The notes under the pieces are model-generated. The model did no database searches. It worked only from the letters and a program-made list of their open reading frames with translations, and was not told the origin of the DNA. A stretch of DNA of 64,000 nt, taken from positions 18,266,641 to 18,330,640 of the forward strand of contig NC_012878.2 of NCBI RefSeq assembly GCF_000003195.3. The letters run 5' to 3'. Shown piece after piece: positions 52,165 through 63,098 of the stretch. A program made the position numbers and the translations under genes. How positions within the stretch are numbered: the stretch's first letter is position 1; each line of letters opens with the position of its first letter. Source of the stretch: Sorghum bicolor (Eukaryota; Streptophyta; Magnoliopsida; Poales; Poaceae).

Positions 52165-55030
52165 GTAACACCCAAAATAAGATTTTTAATTAATAGTATT
52201 TCATTTGATTTAGTTAAGCATTTTTGGTGGGCATTTAATCTAGTAAATAAATATTTTTGTCAAAATTAAAATTTATCATAAGTTTAGAAACATGGTTGTG
52301 CATTCATGCTGGAATTTATTTATTTATTTTCTTGCTTGTTTGTTTATTCTCTATGTATTTTGTTTATCTCTAAAAAGGATTTAAAATCTCTTTTCAAAAA
52401 GACTTTAGAAAACAAAGAAGAAAATAGAAAAAAAAGAAAAAAAGAAAAGACAAACCCACCCTCGCAACCTAGGCCGAAGCCAGCCCACCTGGTTTCCCCC
52501 TCCCTCCTTTCCTCTCACTGCCACTCTGGGCCCGCACGTCAGCGTCACCAGCTCCCTTCTTCTTCCTGGAACGTGACCAAGCAGGTTTCCCCACCGTATG
52601 GGACCGAGCCAATCCCGTTTTCCACGGGATTTGATTTTTCCTGAGCCTGTTTTAGCCTTGGCCTTTCCTCACCGCGTCTCTATTTCCATCTACAAGCGTC
52701 CAGAGGTAATCAACCTGCTCCCCGACGCCGTTTTGGAACTCGGTGAACACAAGAGCAAACCGGCGCCGCCATCACCGAGTTTCATTGCACTCTGGTTGTT
52801 GTAAGCCCCATGCCGAGCTTTGTGATGCCCTTGCGGAGCCGCCAGACCTATTCCAACATTGTCTAGTGCTTCTAGTGTCTCTCTAATCGACGCCGAAATC
52901 TGTACAAGAAGGGCCGCCCGCGGTTTGCGTCGAGCATCTCTCCCGAGGCCTTCCCGAGCTTCGATAACCCCCCAGGTGAGTTCGCGAGGGTCCTCTCTTG
53001 CTTCCGGAACTTTTCCCGTCGAAAACCGAGCTTCCTAGTGTTTTCTTCATGAACTCCGACAAGTTTCTCATGTTTCCGGCAATGGAGCCACCGTCTGGCT
53101 CCTGGGTGCCGCCGGCTGAAATCACCCCATCCCCTGGATGTGTTCTGGACCATCAGATCGAGATTCAACGGCTCACAATAGAACATACCCCTTTATTCAC
53201 GTTTTTGCTAAAGAGCCCCTGGAAGATTTAAAGTTCAACCCGCGGTCCAAAGCGCCCTTACGAAATACGCCTTTCAGATTTGGAAACGTAACTCAGTTTG
53301 GTTTGGTTCAAAAATACGCTTTCTGGTATTTACAAAATTACCACTGAGTTTGTTTTACTCATAAAATATTTATTTTAACTCCGTTTTGACCCATTCAAAT
53401 TGCGCTAGGTTCATAATCATGAGCTCTACATGTTAGTAAAATTGTTTACTCAGTTTAAAACTTTATAATTTCGTGACTTTAAGTAATTACTTTTCTAGAT
53501 AAAATCTTAGAAAATTCATATCTTCTACATTTTAATTCCGATTTTCGTGAACTTTACGTTTGTGTGATCGTAGCGCCGCGTAGAATATTTTGATAAACTT
53601 TTATATTTGTTTTACCACTGTTTGGTGTATTGTTCTAATTATAGCTTGTTTGCTTCGTGTGTGATTGTCTACATTGGACTGTGTGTTGTTGATTGATGAT
53701 TGGGATTAGACGGTGAGCCGTACGTTGGTGATCAAGATCAAGTCTTTGAAGACCAGCAGGCTCAGGAGAGCTTTGATCAAGGCCAGTGTAATTGGGGATT
53801 ATCCTTGTTACCTATACACAATTAATACAATATATATCATATGCATGTCTCCACCTTGATGACCTTAGCAAAATCATAGATGATTGTTATCCTGAATTCC
53901 TTGTTACCTATTTTAGATATGCAATTAGGTAGTTCTTGCTAGTGCTTGATTATAATCCATGAACTTGTAACATGAATGTTTGATATACAATAAACAATAA
54001 AATAAGCTTTCTGGCAACTTGAACATAAATGGTGGAAAGAACTCTAGCTTTTGCTAGATTGATCTTGACCCTCCATAAGGACTTATCCCTTGGCAAAAGC
54101 TGGGACAACTCATACAACCATGAGGGCTATATGGCTCTAGCTTTAGCTCAGTTTGAAGACCTTTTCTAGCTTGTTAGCGGTTACCCGAAAGGGCAGAGGG
54201 GCTGAACCGACACGGGTATAGTGCGAGCCCCTGTCCCTATGTGTATAGGCTGCGCGTCATTGTGCCATTCGGAAGGGGGGGTATCTATATCTGCTCGCGA
54301 AGGAAACCTTGCGGCCCTAACATGTTAGACGAACTTTTGAAAGGCTTCATAGTGATCCCTGCCGACCTCCCAAGGAAGGGGGTTAAGAGACTACCTACCT
54401 CGGGTGAAAGGGTAAATCATGACTCATGGGTAAAGTTGTACAACCTCTGCAGAGTGTTAAATCTGGTATACTAGCCATGCCCACGGATACGGGCGACCCG
54501 GAAAACTGACGGAATAGATGAACACTGATGAACATGAATAATGATAATAAATGATGGTTTATTATGTTGTTTATATGTGTTATTCTTAATTCTTGTATAC
54601 ATTGATCATGTGGTTATGGGATTTAATATGCTACCTTGATATTTGCTATCCAATGACTAAATATGCTATCTACATATAAAAGCTAAATGCAGTCAAACCA
54701 GTGTCAGCTAATTGAGCCTCATGAACCCCTGGTTATACTTGTTGAGTACGATATGTGCTCACTCTTGCAATTTTCCCCACACCTCAGGAGAAGTTTTGGG
54801 CTTGTGATCAACCAGTCAGTTGGATCCTGTGGAGAGAAGTTAATACCCAAAGTTTAGAGTTGTCGATCCGCTATTTGCTTTTAAAGGTTATTTCTTTTAT
54901 GCTAAGGGCATTATATAATTTATGCATTGTCTTTTGATATTAACCCTTATTTGTAGCTATATGAGAGATTTGACTTTTAAAACTCACATATGGTGCATAT
55001 CTGGTTTTGTCCTTAAAATCGGGTATTACA
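52165..55030 (+). repeat. 3' LTR of element C
   Basis: 2866 bp, TGTAACACCC to GGGTATTACA, followed by TTTCT (55031-55035). It retains three short segments missing from the 5' LTR, including about 90 bp around 53050-53150. TATA box at 54675-54682. Confidence 0.92.
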
Positions 55031-55062
55031 TTTCTTAAGAAAAACGCTTGTGCTATTCTTTC

Positions 55063-55070
55063 TATAAATA
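55063..55070 (+). promoter_or_regulatory. TATA box of the CACTA element
   Basis: TATAAATA preceded by TTCTTTC and followed by CCCCCACAACCCCC, directly after the subterminal repeat array (as reconstituted without C). This is the usual place of the single promoter in En/Spm elements. Confidence 0.5.
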
Positions 55071-55908
55071 CCCCCACAACCCCCTTCTTCTTCGTCGTGC
55101 GAAACTGTAGCTCGCAGCCACCTTCCATTGATGCACATCTTGGAGGTCCAGTTCTTCCAAAATACAAGGGGAAGTTTTGATCTTCATTTCTTTGAAGGAG
55201 GTGGCTAAGAAAGGTTAGTTGATGCCTCTAATGCCTCTTTTTGTGCCCTCTTGCTCAATTTGAGCTACTTTTTGAATCTAGGGTTTCATCATGAGAGAGA
55301 GAGAGTAGAATAGCTAGGTATGGACTATATTTGCTCAAATGAGGTTGCTTGAGATGGTTAGATGATGTTTCTCCTCTCTCTATTTTTCTATGTTTTCTTC
55401 TCTAATTAGTGAATCCAAGAAATATATATGTAGTGGTTTCCATGAATGGTGTTTCCATGCTTGGGAAGAGAGAGAAAAATAAGTTTTCTTTTTACTCTTC
55501 TAAATTATATTGTTTAGGATGTTATTTTTTATGTAAATTTGATTTAATTATGCAATATGCATTTTTCATGTATGAGGTTGCTTAAGATGATGCCTCTCCT
55601 CTGACCATTTTCATGTTTCCTTCTCAAATTTATTTTAGTGAATCAAGGTATATATTTAGTTGGTTCCATCAATGGTGTTTTTCTACCTTGTCAATTTGAT
55701 TTAGTTTTTAGGTGTTCTTTTTTGAATTACTACTTCAAATTTTGTTTTTATTTTTAATATTAGCTCCGAGGTCTACAAATTGGATAGATATACAAGTTGG
55801 AGGTTTTCATCTTCACAAGTTGTTGTTTGAAAGGTTAGATGACAATATTCCTAAACTACTTGTTTTGCATTGAGATCAATTAGTTTACTAATTTTTGCAC
55901 AGCTCATG

Positions 55909-57179
55909 ATGGAGCGGTCTTTCTAGATGTATAACTTATCAAGACTAGATCCATCATACATATCCGAGGTCCATAGGTCTGTTGATGCTGCTAAGAACCA
56001 TGCTTTGAGAACAAAGACGAAGCACATATATTATCCACGCATCGACGGCAGAAATATTATCATTTATGAAGATATTGAAGCAATCATTTCTCATCTGGTC
56101 TGCCAAAGATTTATGAAGGATTGCTTGAATTGGACAAAGCATGGAGAGGGTAGCTCGGCACCTTATACAATTGGGGACCCTACGAATATTGACGCCGATG
56201 GTCCAGGCATGCCTGATGAAGGATTTCAGTTTTTCCATGACACACACCAAAGTGAACATGTTATGCCAGATGTTACTGCTGGTGGTTATGCTATGAGAAA
56301 TGATGATTACAGAACTCATGTCTTACCAAATGATACAGCTGCAGAAGATTTTGAATTCTTAGAGGCAATGTTACATCGTCATACTAAACCATCAATGTTA
56401 TTAATGAAAGGGATGAAGACCTTGAAGAAGTCAGCTGAAGAGCCTCTGTATGATGAGTCCAAGGGTTGTACTAAAGAGTTCACGATGCTGAGATCTGTGC
56501 TAAAACTATTGATGGCAAAAGCCAGGTATGGCCTGTCTAATGTTGGATTCCATATGGTCTTAAGTATTATCGGAGACATGCTTCCAAAGGAGAACAAATT
56601 GCCTGCTAACACATACCATGCAAAGAAGCTGATTAGTCCGCTCACTATAGGTGTCGAGAAGATCCATGCGTGTAGGAATCATTGTATCCTATATCGTGGT
56701 GATGAATAGAAGGACTTGGATAGGTGTCCAAAGTGTGGTGCAAGACGGTATAAGAGAAATAAAGACTATCGATAGGAGGATTGTGCTGCCTCCATGTGTA
56801 AAGCAGGGAAGAAGTTAAAGAAAACCCAAAAGAAGACCCAGCAGAGTTCAAAACCCACCAACAAAGATAAAGAAGAGGTTTATTATTATGCGCAGAAACA
56901 AGATTCCTGCTTTAGTGACGTGGTACCTTCCAGTGGTAGATCGACTGAGGAGTTTGTTTCCAAACCCTGACGATGCAAAACTTATCAGTTGACATGCTTC
57001 AGATCAGCACAAAAATGATGGCAAGCTTCGCCATCCAGTCGATGGAAACCAGTGGCAAGATTTTAATGAGAACCATCAAGACTTTGCCAACGAACCAAGA
57101 AACGTTAGGTTCGCACTGAGTACCGACGGAATGAATCCATTTGATGAGAGGAGCAGCAAGCACAGTGTTGATATTTGGT
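55909..57179 (+). pseudogene. TNP2-type CACTA transposase, broken
   Basis: Starts at ATG 55909 (MERSF, then TAG, MYNLSRLDPSYISEV), reads 260 codons open from 55927 to 56709 (FEFLEAMLHRHTKPSM, ARYGLSNVGFHMVLSIIGDM, GVEKIHACRNHCILYRGDE), then continues past TAG with DLDRCPKCGARRYK, a zinc-ribbon-like part, a second stop at about 56774 and, after more damage, DGKLRHPVDG, EPRNVRFALSTDGMNPFDE and SSKHSV. These are conserved blocks of the En/Spm TNP2 transposase family (transposase_21 type), which cuts the element at its CACTA ends. The DDE core beyond DGMNPF is cut off by G at about 57179. Non-functional. Confidence 0.88.
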
Positions 57180-57667
57180 AATGCCATCAGGAATGATCCG
57201 CAAGCGCACGTATATCGGTGAGCACTTCACCCGTGAGGTTATCCAGAGTATCGTATTTATATTTTTACAACTGGGAGAAAGCGTGCATCTGACTAACCAA
57301 ATCTATTGCTACTACCCTTTAGGCTAAAAAGAATGTTTCTCGATGTGAGCGATGTATAGAGAAAACTACAACCGTAGTCTCCTTCTAACCTTGGTAAGGA
57401 TGATCTACTGTTCTATTGGGGATGCTTATGGAATCTAGACACCACAAAGGATGTTCGACCCGCACCTATAAACCCTACTTGTCTTGCTAACGAGATGTGG
57501 GATGCAAAGGTAACTCGGAAATGTCACATTCCTCGCTACTACCACGGTCCAGCTAGTCAGGGGGTATCTTTGAGTACCCTAGCCCAAGCACCACGTTTAC
57601 GCTAGCAAATGATTACTCTAAACTCAACCGGAAGAGATTAACGTAAACTCATAATCCAAAGAACAAT
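57180..57667 (-). mobile_element. LTR fragment G, truncating the CACTA transposase
   Basis: Its reverse complement has the R/U5-like text of grass gypsy LTRs: CGTAAACGTGGTGCTTGGGC, CCCCTGACTAGCTGGACC, GTAGGGTTTATAGGTGCGG, CATCCTTTGTGGTGT and CACCGATATACGTGCGCTTG. It shares the order with D's LTR and with the fragment at 11059-11405. It ends at 57667, where element F begins; F probably inserted in G, whose remainder would lie beyond the window. Confidence 0.65.
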
Positions 57668-58732
57668 TGTCGAGGATATCAGTAAGGGGTACCCAAACTG
57701 ATGTCCATGTCAGGATTATCCATACACAATTCGAGGCCTCCTGCTCAACGCCCTGCCCAGTCACGTGTACGGCCATCGACAACTGCAGCCTCGAAGACGG
57801 AAAGGGCGTCGAGTGAATCGATCAGGGCTCGAGCGTCGGCTTCCGTCAAATGCGGAAATAGGCCCACGCGAATCGGAAGGCGTCAAGCGCAAGGACGCCG
57901 CCCGCCGCCTAACGCAGGCGCGGGAGCCAGGGCATTTAATGCGCCTGTCGCGTTCTCACCTAACACGCCAGTCACGGGAAGCGTGATAGGGAACAGGCAC
58001 CCGTCCCGTCATTCTTTTTGCAGCCTTCCCCACCAAATAATCCAGAGCGTGTCTGGACGCAGAAAGCAGGGTTGGAACGTCTAATCGAGGCCCCCTCGAG
58101 ACGTCCAAAGTCAGCGCTTCGGCTAGCCAGGCGTAACACGGCGTCCGACCCTCGACTAGACGCGTTTTCCTTCCTGGGGAAGGGTTGGGCGTCGAATGAC
58201 AACACCACAACTGCTCTGACGTAACCGCCGCCACGATGTACATGCGTGCAACAGATAAATCAGTCCAAGACGGCACGCAGAGCAGGATACAGGAGCACGC
58301 GTAATCATCATCAAGCTACCAGGATGGGACGGCTCGAGACCACGCCGGTACGGAGCCCTCGAGTAGGTCAGCGTGCCATACCTCTATCGACCCCTACTCT
58401 GACGCCTATACTTGTACCCTAGGCTTCTCCTTGGAACTATAAATGGGGAGGTCCAGGAAGAGATACAGGACACGCGATACACCACGACACAACACCACTC
58501 TCACGTAGTAGAGCAAGCTCGCTCCATCTCCATCCATACCCCGCTTGTATTCACCCCTGTACAAGCACTTAGGTGCAAAATAATACAAACTCTCCCTCCC
58601 CCGCAGGACGTAGGGCCTTCTCTTGCCCGAACCAGGATAAATCTTTGTGTCTTTTTGCATCACCATCTCGAAACGGGAGCACGCATACAAATTCACTAGT
58701 TGGTGTGACCCCCCGGGGGGAAAACACCGACC
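57668..58732 (+). repeat. 5' LTR of element F
   Basis: 1065 bp, TGTCGAGGATATC to AAAACACCGACC, homologous to both LTRs of E. TATA box TATAAAT at 58438-58444 and a perfect C6G6 palindrome near 58709-58720. Rich in TCGAG/CTCGA. Confidence 0.9.
58438..58444 (+). promoter_or_regulatory. TATA box in F's LTR
   Basis: GGAACTATAAATGGGGAGG, sense orientation; E's LTRs have TATAAAA at the same place. About 290 bp of R/U5 follow. Confidence 0.6.
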
Positions 58733-58734
58733 GT

Positions 58735-58752
58735 TGGCGCGCCAGGTAGGGG
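58735..58752 (+). other. Primer-binding site of element F
   Basis: TGGCGCGCCAGGTAGGGG, 2-3 bases after the LTR; matches E's PBS with one change. Confidence 0.78.
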
Positions 58753-58791
58753 TCCTGCGTGTTTTTTCACCGATTTCCCATTCCTTTCTAG

Positions 58792-60541
58792 ATGGCCACT
58801 GTCACCTCGCCGATCCCGCGCTCCATGATGATTTGGTTTGGGAGTCTTGAGTTCATGTCTACTGGCTCCGGCTATGACATGATCTTGTTGTCGATCAAAG
58901 GACGGGAGGAGCCCGCGTTGCACCAGCACGGTTGAGGGCCCCGAGACGTCCTTGCCACCACGCCTCCCCACCCAAGAAGAGGCGTGGACAGCACCACGGA
59001 CGCCCTTCTGCCTCATCTCGACCGGCAGTTCGTGCCAGGTAGGAGGTGACGCAGGAGTCGAAAGCCCCACACGCCGGAACCGTGGGCATGACGGCTCAGT
59101 GCCATGAGGATCACACGACGACAGGAGACGACACGCCCCGCGCGCTCTCCCCCACCGCTAGGTTACTTCCACATGGGTTGTTCGCCCTAAGAAGAGCGTT
59201 GTCGTTCGGTTTGGACAATGCCGCGGCGTCGCTCGCCAGGGCGATATGTCCACATGCCAGACGTACGTGGAGAGACCAATGGTCCTCCCATGTGACCAGG
59301 AAGCACAGCCATAGACGCCCGAGCTACCAGACTTCTCGCAGGTACGAGTCCTCCACCGCCTAGGCCCTGGGCGGTACACGATTACCTACCTCAGGCAGCG
59401 GCTACTGGAGGAAGGACGCGGATGTTTGTACGCCGCCGAGCTGGACTCCGACTCGGAATCGGACAGCTATGACCCTACTAGGGAGTGTTTCCATGTCAAC
59501 GGAGCGGTGGAAACCACCGATGAGACACAAGATGCCGTTGCGGGCGGACGAGCCCCTACAGCAAGGGAAGACCCCAGGACGCCTGGGAATGACGGACAGG
59601 TCGACCCACCACTGCAAGAAGACAGAGCCGCGCAACTCGCGCAGCTGCGAGAGCTCAAGACAAAACTTGATGAAGATCGTGAGCGCCTCATCCTGCTCGA
59701 GCAGATCCTTGAGCCGGACCTGCCTTACCCACCTGGCGGAAGCGTCCGCAGAAGGGCACGAGAGGTGCATCGACAGATTGTCGGGGACGGGGAGCCAGAA
59801 CAACCCGTCAGCCGTTTCCCTCGAGCGGGCCAGAATGTCGTGGCGGCGACGATGTTGCTGCGTAATATGCCTGAGCCATCGAATTCCCAAGCACGACGCA
59901 TTCGAGACGAGGTGCAGACTCTGCGCCAGGTAGCAGCAGTTCAGCAGGCCGAAAGCTCGGCCTCTCGACGTCGAGGAGCAGCCACGGAAAAGCGCGATGA
60001 GCCAGCCCACAACGAAAAGGAGGTGTCGGTCCATCAGCAGCCACCCCCTCGAGGGAAAAAGACCACGCTAGTCCTCCCCGTCGACAACCAACGTCGAAAC
60101 GACGCGCGACGCGACATCGACGAGAATCGACGCCGTCGGTATGGGGACGCAGAGGAGCGCGGTTATAGCGCCCATTGCGGCGGGAGGTACGATAGCGATG
60201 AGGTCCGGATGGCCCCAGAGCCACCAGGCCCGCGGGTGTTCAGGCGGGCAATCCACAGCACGCCGCTGCCCAGCCCATTTCGACCCCCGACCAGCATCGC
60301 AAAGTACAATGGCGAGACCAAGCCAGAGCTGTGGCTGGCAAATTTCAGGCTGGCCTGTCAGCTAGGAGGCACTCGAGGGGATGATCGAGCCGTCATCAGA
60401 CAGCTGCCGCTCTTCCTCTCCGACACCGCCCGTAGATGGCTCAAGGAGCTCCCGGCCAACCAGATTTACGATTGGGCCGATTTGGTCAGGGTGTTCGAGG
60501 GCAACTTCAAGGGGACCTACATACGACCCGGCAACTCGTGA
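58792..60541 (+). pseudogene. Gag of element F, broken
   Basis: ATG 58792 gives MATVTSPIPRSMMIWFGSLE, homologous to E's Gag start, but the frame is lost early and by 59250 has shifted. The long open part (59426-60541) contains the helical region (LRELKTKLDEDRERLILLEQ) and the capsid domain (IAKYNGETKPELWLANFRLA, RQLPLFLSDTARRWLKELPA, DLVRVFEGNFKGTYIRP). A TGA at 60539 replaces the TGG found in E. Confidence 0.85.
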
Positions 60542-61432
60542 GACCTCAGCAAATGCAAGCAGAAGTCGGGAGAAACCCTCCGAGAGTATGCTCGACGCTT
60601 CTCGAAGCAGCTAACCGAGCTGCCGCATATCCCCAACCATGACGTCATCCTGGCCTTTGTCTCTGGTATCACCAGTCGAGACTTGGTGCGGGAATTGGCC
60701 CGGAACCACCCTCAGACCGTCGACAAGCTGATGGACGTAGTGGCAAACTACGCGGCAGGGGAAGAAGCGGTCGGCGCCTTCTTCAGCTATGAATGAAGGA
60801 AAGGCAAGCCGCCCGCAGATGACGACGAGGGTCCCAGTCGAGGGCCCAAGAAGAACAAAAAGAAGAAGGAAACGCGGCTGTTCCAGCGGGAAGACCTCGA
60901 CGACGATCTCGTCGCTGCCATGGAATGCAAAAGGCCACGAGGCCGTCCAAAGGGGGGCATCTTCGACAAGATGCTAAAGGAGCCATGCCCTTACCATAAG
61001 GGAGGAGCGAACCATAAGCTGGAGGACTGTCGTATGCTGAAAAAGCATTTCGACGGTCTGGGGTTCAAGAAGGACGCGCGCGATGACCCAAAGAAGGAGA
61101 AGAGTGGCCACAAGGAGGACAACAAAGACGATGACGGTTTCCCAGCCGTCCACGACTGCTACATGATCTATGGCGGACCCTCGACGCAGTTGACCGCAAG
61201 GCAGCGCAAGAGGGAACGCCGTGAGGTTCTCACGGCAAGAATGGCGGTGCCCCAGTACCTCAGCTGGTCGAGCACCCCCATCACCTTCGATCGAGAGGAC
61301 CACCCCGACAAGGTGGTCCCCCCTGGCGTCTATCCGCTCGTCGTCGACCCCATCATCGTCAACACCCGGCTCTCAAAGGTGCTGATGGACAGCGGCAGTA
61401 GCCTCAATATCATGACGTCGTCAACACCCTAA
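60542..61432 (+). CDS. Gag C-terminus and protease start of element F
   Basis: In frame with gag: REYARRFSKQLTELPHIPNH, VANYAAGEEAVGAFFSYE, one TGA near 60794, KKNKKKKETRLFQREDLDDD, the Cys/His motif CPYHKGGANHKLEDC and the start of retropepsin, VLMDSGSSLNI, with the active-site Asp-Ser-Gly intact. A small local rearrangement near 61410-61435 introduces a stop within the protease. Confidence 0.82.
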
Positions 61433-61957
61433 ACCCTCGACCTCCTAGGCATCAACAGGGCACAGCTCCAGCCGAGCGCTGGTGGCTTCCATGCCGTCGT
61501 ACAAGGAAGGAAGGCGTTGCCGGTAGGTCGAATCGACCTACCGGTTTGCTTTGGCACGATGGCTAACTTTAGAAAGGAGACCCTCACCTTTGAGGTAGTG
61601 GGATTCCAAGGTACATACCACGCCATCATCGGGCGCCCGGGTTATGCCAAATTCATGGCCATCCCCATCTACACCTACCTGAAGCTGAAGATGCCCGGTC
61701 CCAAGGGCGTCATCACCGTCAGCTCCTCCTTCGAGCACTCATACAAGTGCGACGTCGAATGCGTCAAGTATGGAGAAGCGATCGAGAGTTCCACCGAGCT
61801 CGCCTCGAAGCTCGAGGCCCTGGCTGCAGAGCCTCCAGAGCCTAAGCGCCACACGGGCAGCTTCGAGCCGGCAGAAGGAACAAAGAAGATCCCGCTCGAC
61901 CCTAACAACTCCGACGGCAAGGTGCTGACGATCAGCGCCAACCTCGACCCCAAATAG
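61433..61957 (+). CDS. Protease C-terminus and linker of element F
   Basis: LGINRAQLQPSAGGFHAVVQ, CFGTMANFRKETLTFEVVGF, YHAIIGRPGYAKFMAIPIYT, then the linker to RT. It ends AAATAGGAAG; the same TAG occurs in E (34258-34260), with RT continuing in frame on the other side. Confidence 0.82.
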   Translation, partial: TLDLLGINRAQLQPSAGGFHAVVQGRKALPVGRIDLPVCFGTMANFRKETLTFEVVGFQGTYHAIIGRPGYAKFMAIPIYTYLKLKMPGPKGVITVSSSFEHSYKCDVECVKYGEAIESSTELASKLEALAAEPPEPKRHTGSFEPAEGTKKIPLDPNNSDGKVLTISANLDPK

Positions 61958-63060
61958 GAAGTTGTGCTCGTCGACTTCCTCCGTGCAAACGCTAACATGT
62001 TTGCATGGAGTCCCTCAGACATGCCGGGCATACCGAGGGAAGTCGCCGAGCACTCCTTGGAAATTCAAGCCAGTTCCAAGCCAGTGAAGCAATGGCTGCA
62101 CCGCTTCGACGAGGAGAAGCGCACGATCATTGGCGAGGAGGTCCACAAACTTCTGACGGTCGGATTCATCAAGGAGGTTCACCATCCCGACTGGTTAGCA
62201 AACCCTGTATTAGTTAAGAAAAAGAATGGGAAAATGAGGATGTTTGTCGATTATACAAGTTTAAATAAAGCATGTTCGAAAGTTCCTTTTCCATTACCAC
62301 GTATCGATCAAATTGTTGATTCTACTATGGGATGTGAAACCCTTTCTTTCCTTGATGCATATTCTGGTTACCATCAAATAAAAATGAAAGAGTCCGACCA
62401 CCTCGCGACATCTTTCATTACGCCTTTTGGGATGTATTGTTACGTAACCATGCCATTCGGGCTTCGAAGTGCGGGAGCTACATATCAGCGCTGCATGCTC
62501 CACGTGTTTGGCAAGCACATAGGGTCGCCGGTCGAAGCCTATGTCGATGACATCGTCGTCAAGTCAAAGTGACGGGGAGACCTGATCCAGGACCTCGAGA
62601 TCGCTTTCAGCAGCCTACGCGCCAACCAGATCATGCTCAACCCCAAGAAGTGCGTTTTCAGCGTACCTCGAGGCATGCTCCTGGGTTACATCGTTTCCCA
62701 GCGTGGCATCGAGGCCAACCTCGAGAAAGTCTCGGCCATCACAAGAATGGGGCCAATCCGAGACGTCAAGGGCGTGCAAAGAGTCACGGGATGCTTAGCG
62801 GCGCTGAGTCGTTTTATCTCGAGGTTGGGAGCGAAGGCGTTGCCACTATATCGACTTCTGAAGAAAGTCAAGCATTTCTCTTGGACCCCAGAGGCCGAGG
62901 AAGCCCTCGACAACTTGAAGAAAATGCTAACCTCTGCACCAGTCCTAGTCCCGCCTCAACCCGCAGAACCTCTGCTTCTATACGTCGCCTCGACGACCCA
63001 GGTCGTCAGTGCAGTGTAGTGGTCGAGAGGCAGGAGGAGGGGCATGCGCTGCCAATCTAG
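61958..63060 (+). CDS. Reverse transcriptase and RNase H start of element F
   Basis: DMPGIPREVAEHSLEIQASS, VKKKNGKMRMFVDYTSLNKA, DAYSGYHQIKMKESDHLATS, catalytic AYVDDIVVKSK followed by TGA at 62570-62572 (E has CAA), then NPKKCVFSVPRGMLLGYIVS and FSWTPEAEEALDNLKKMLTS. The region 62960-62975 is the uninterrupted version of D's insertion site in E. A frame change occurs near 63010. Confidence 0.9.
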
Positions 63061-63098
63061 AGGCTGGTCTATTTCATCAGTGAGGTGCTCTCAGAGAC

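Larger units (their letters stand above)
14430..55030 (+). mobile_element. Element C: Tekay-like gypsy element, nearly gene-less, host of nested E and H
   Basis: 5' LTR 14430-17172, PBS 17176-17187, 3' LTR 52165-55030, and TSD TTTCT on both sides (14425-14429, 55031-55035). Removing E and H with their duplications leaves only about 2.5 kb of internal DNA (17173-18354, 38467-39275, 51597-52164), in which the one recognisable protein trace is the end of a retropepsin. C therefore looks like an internally deleted, non-autonomous derivative of a Tekay element. In the segment I compared, the LTRs differ by about 3.7%. Confidence 0.9.
55036..57179 (+). mobile_element. CACTA transposon K, right part with transposase
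   Basis: Resumes K after C's target duplicate. A TATA box (TATAAATA, 55063-55070) follows 30 bp into the segment, then a leader with probable introns (acceptor TTTTTGCACAG at about 55902) and the TNP2-like gene. K ends abruptly inside the transposase at about 57179, where LTR fragment G begins, so the second CACTA terminus is not in the window. Confidence 0.75.
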
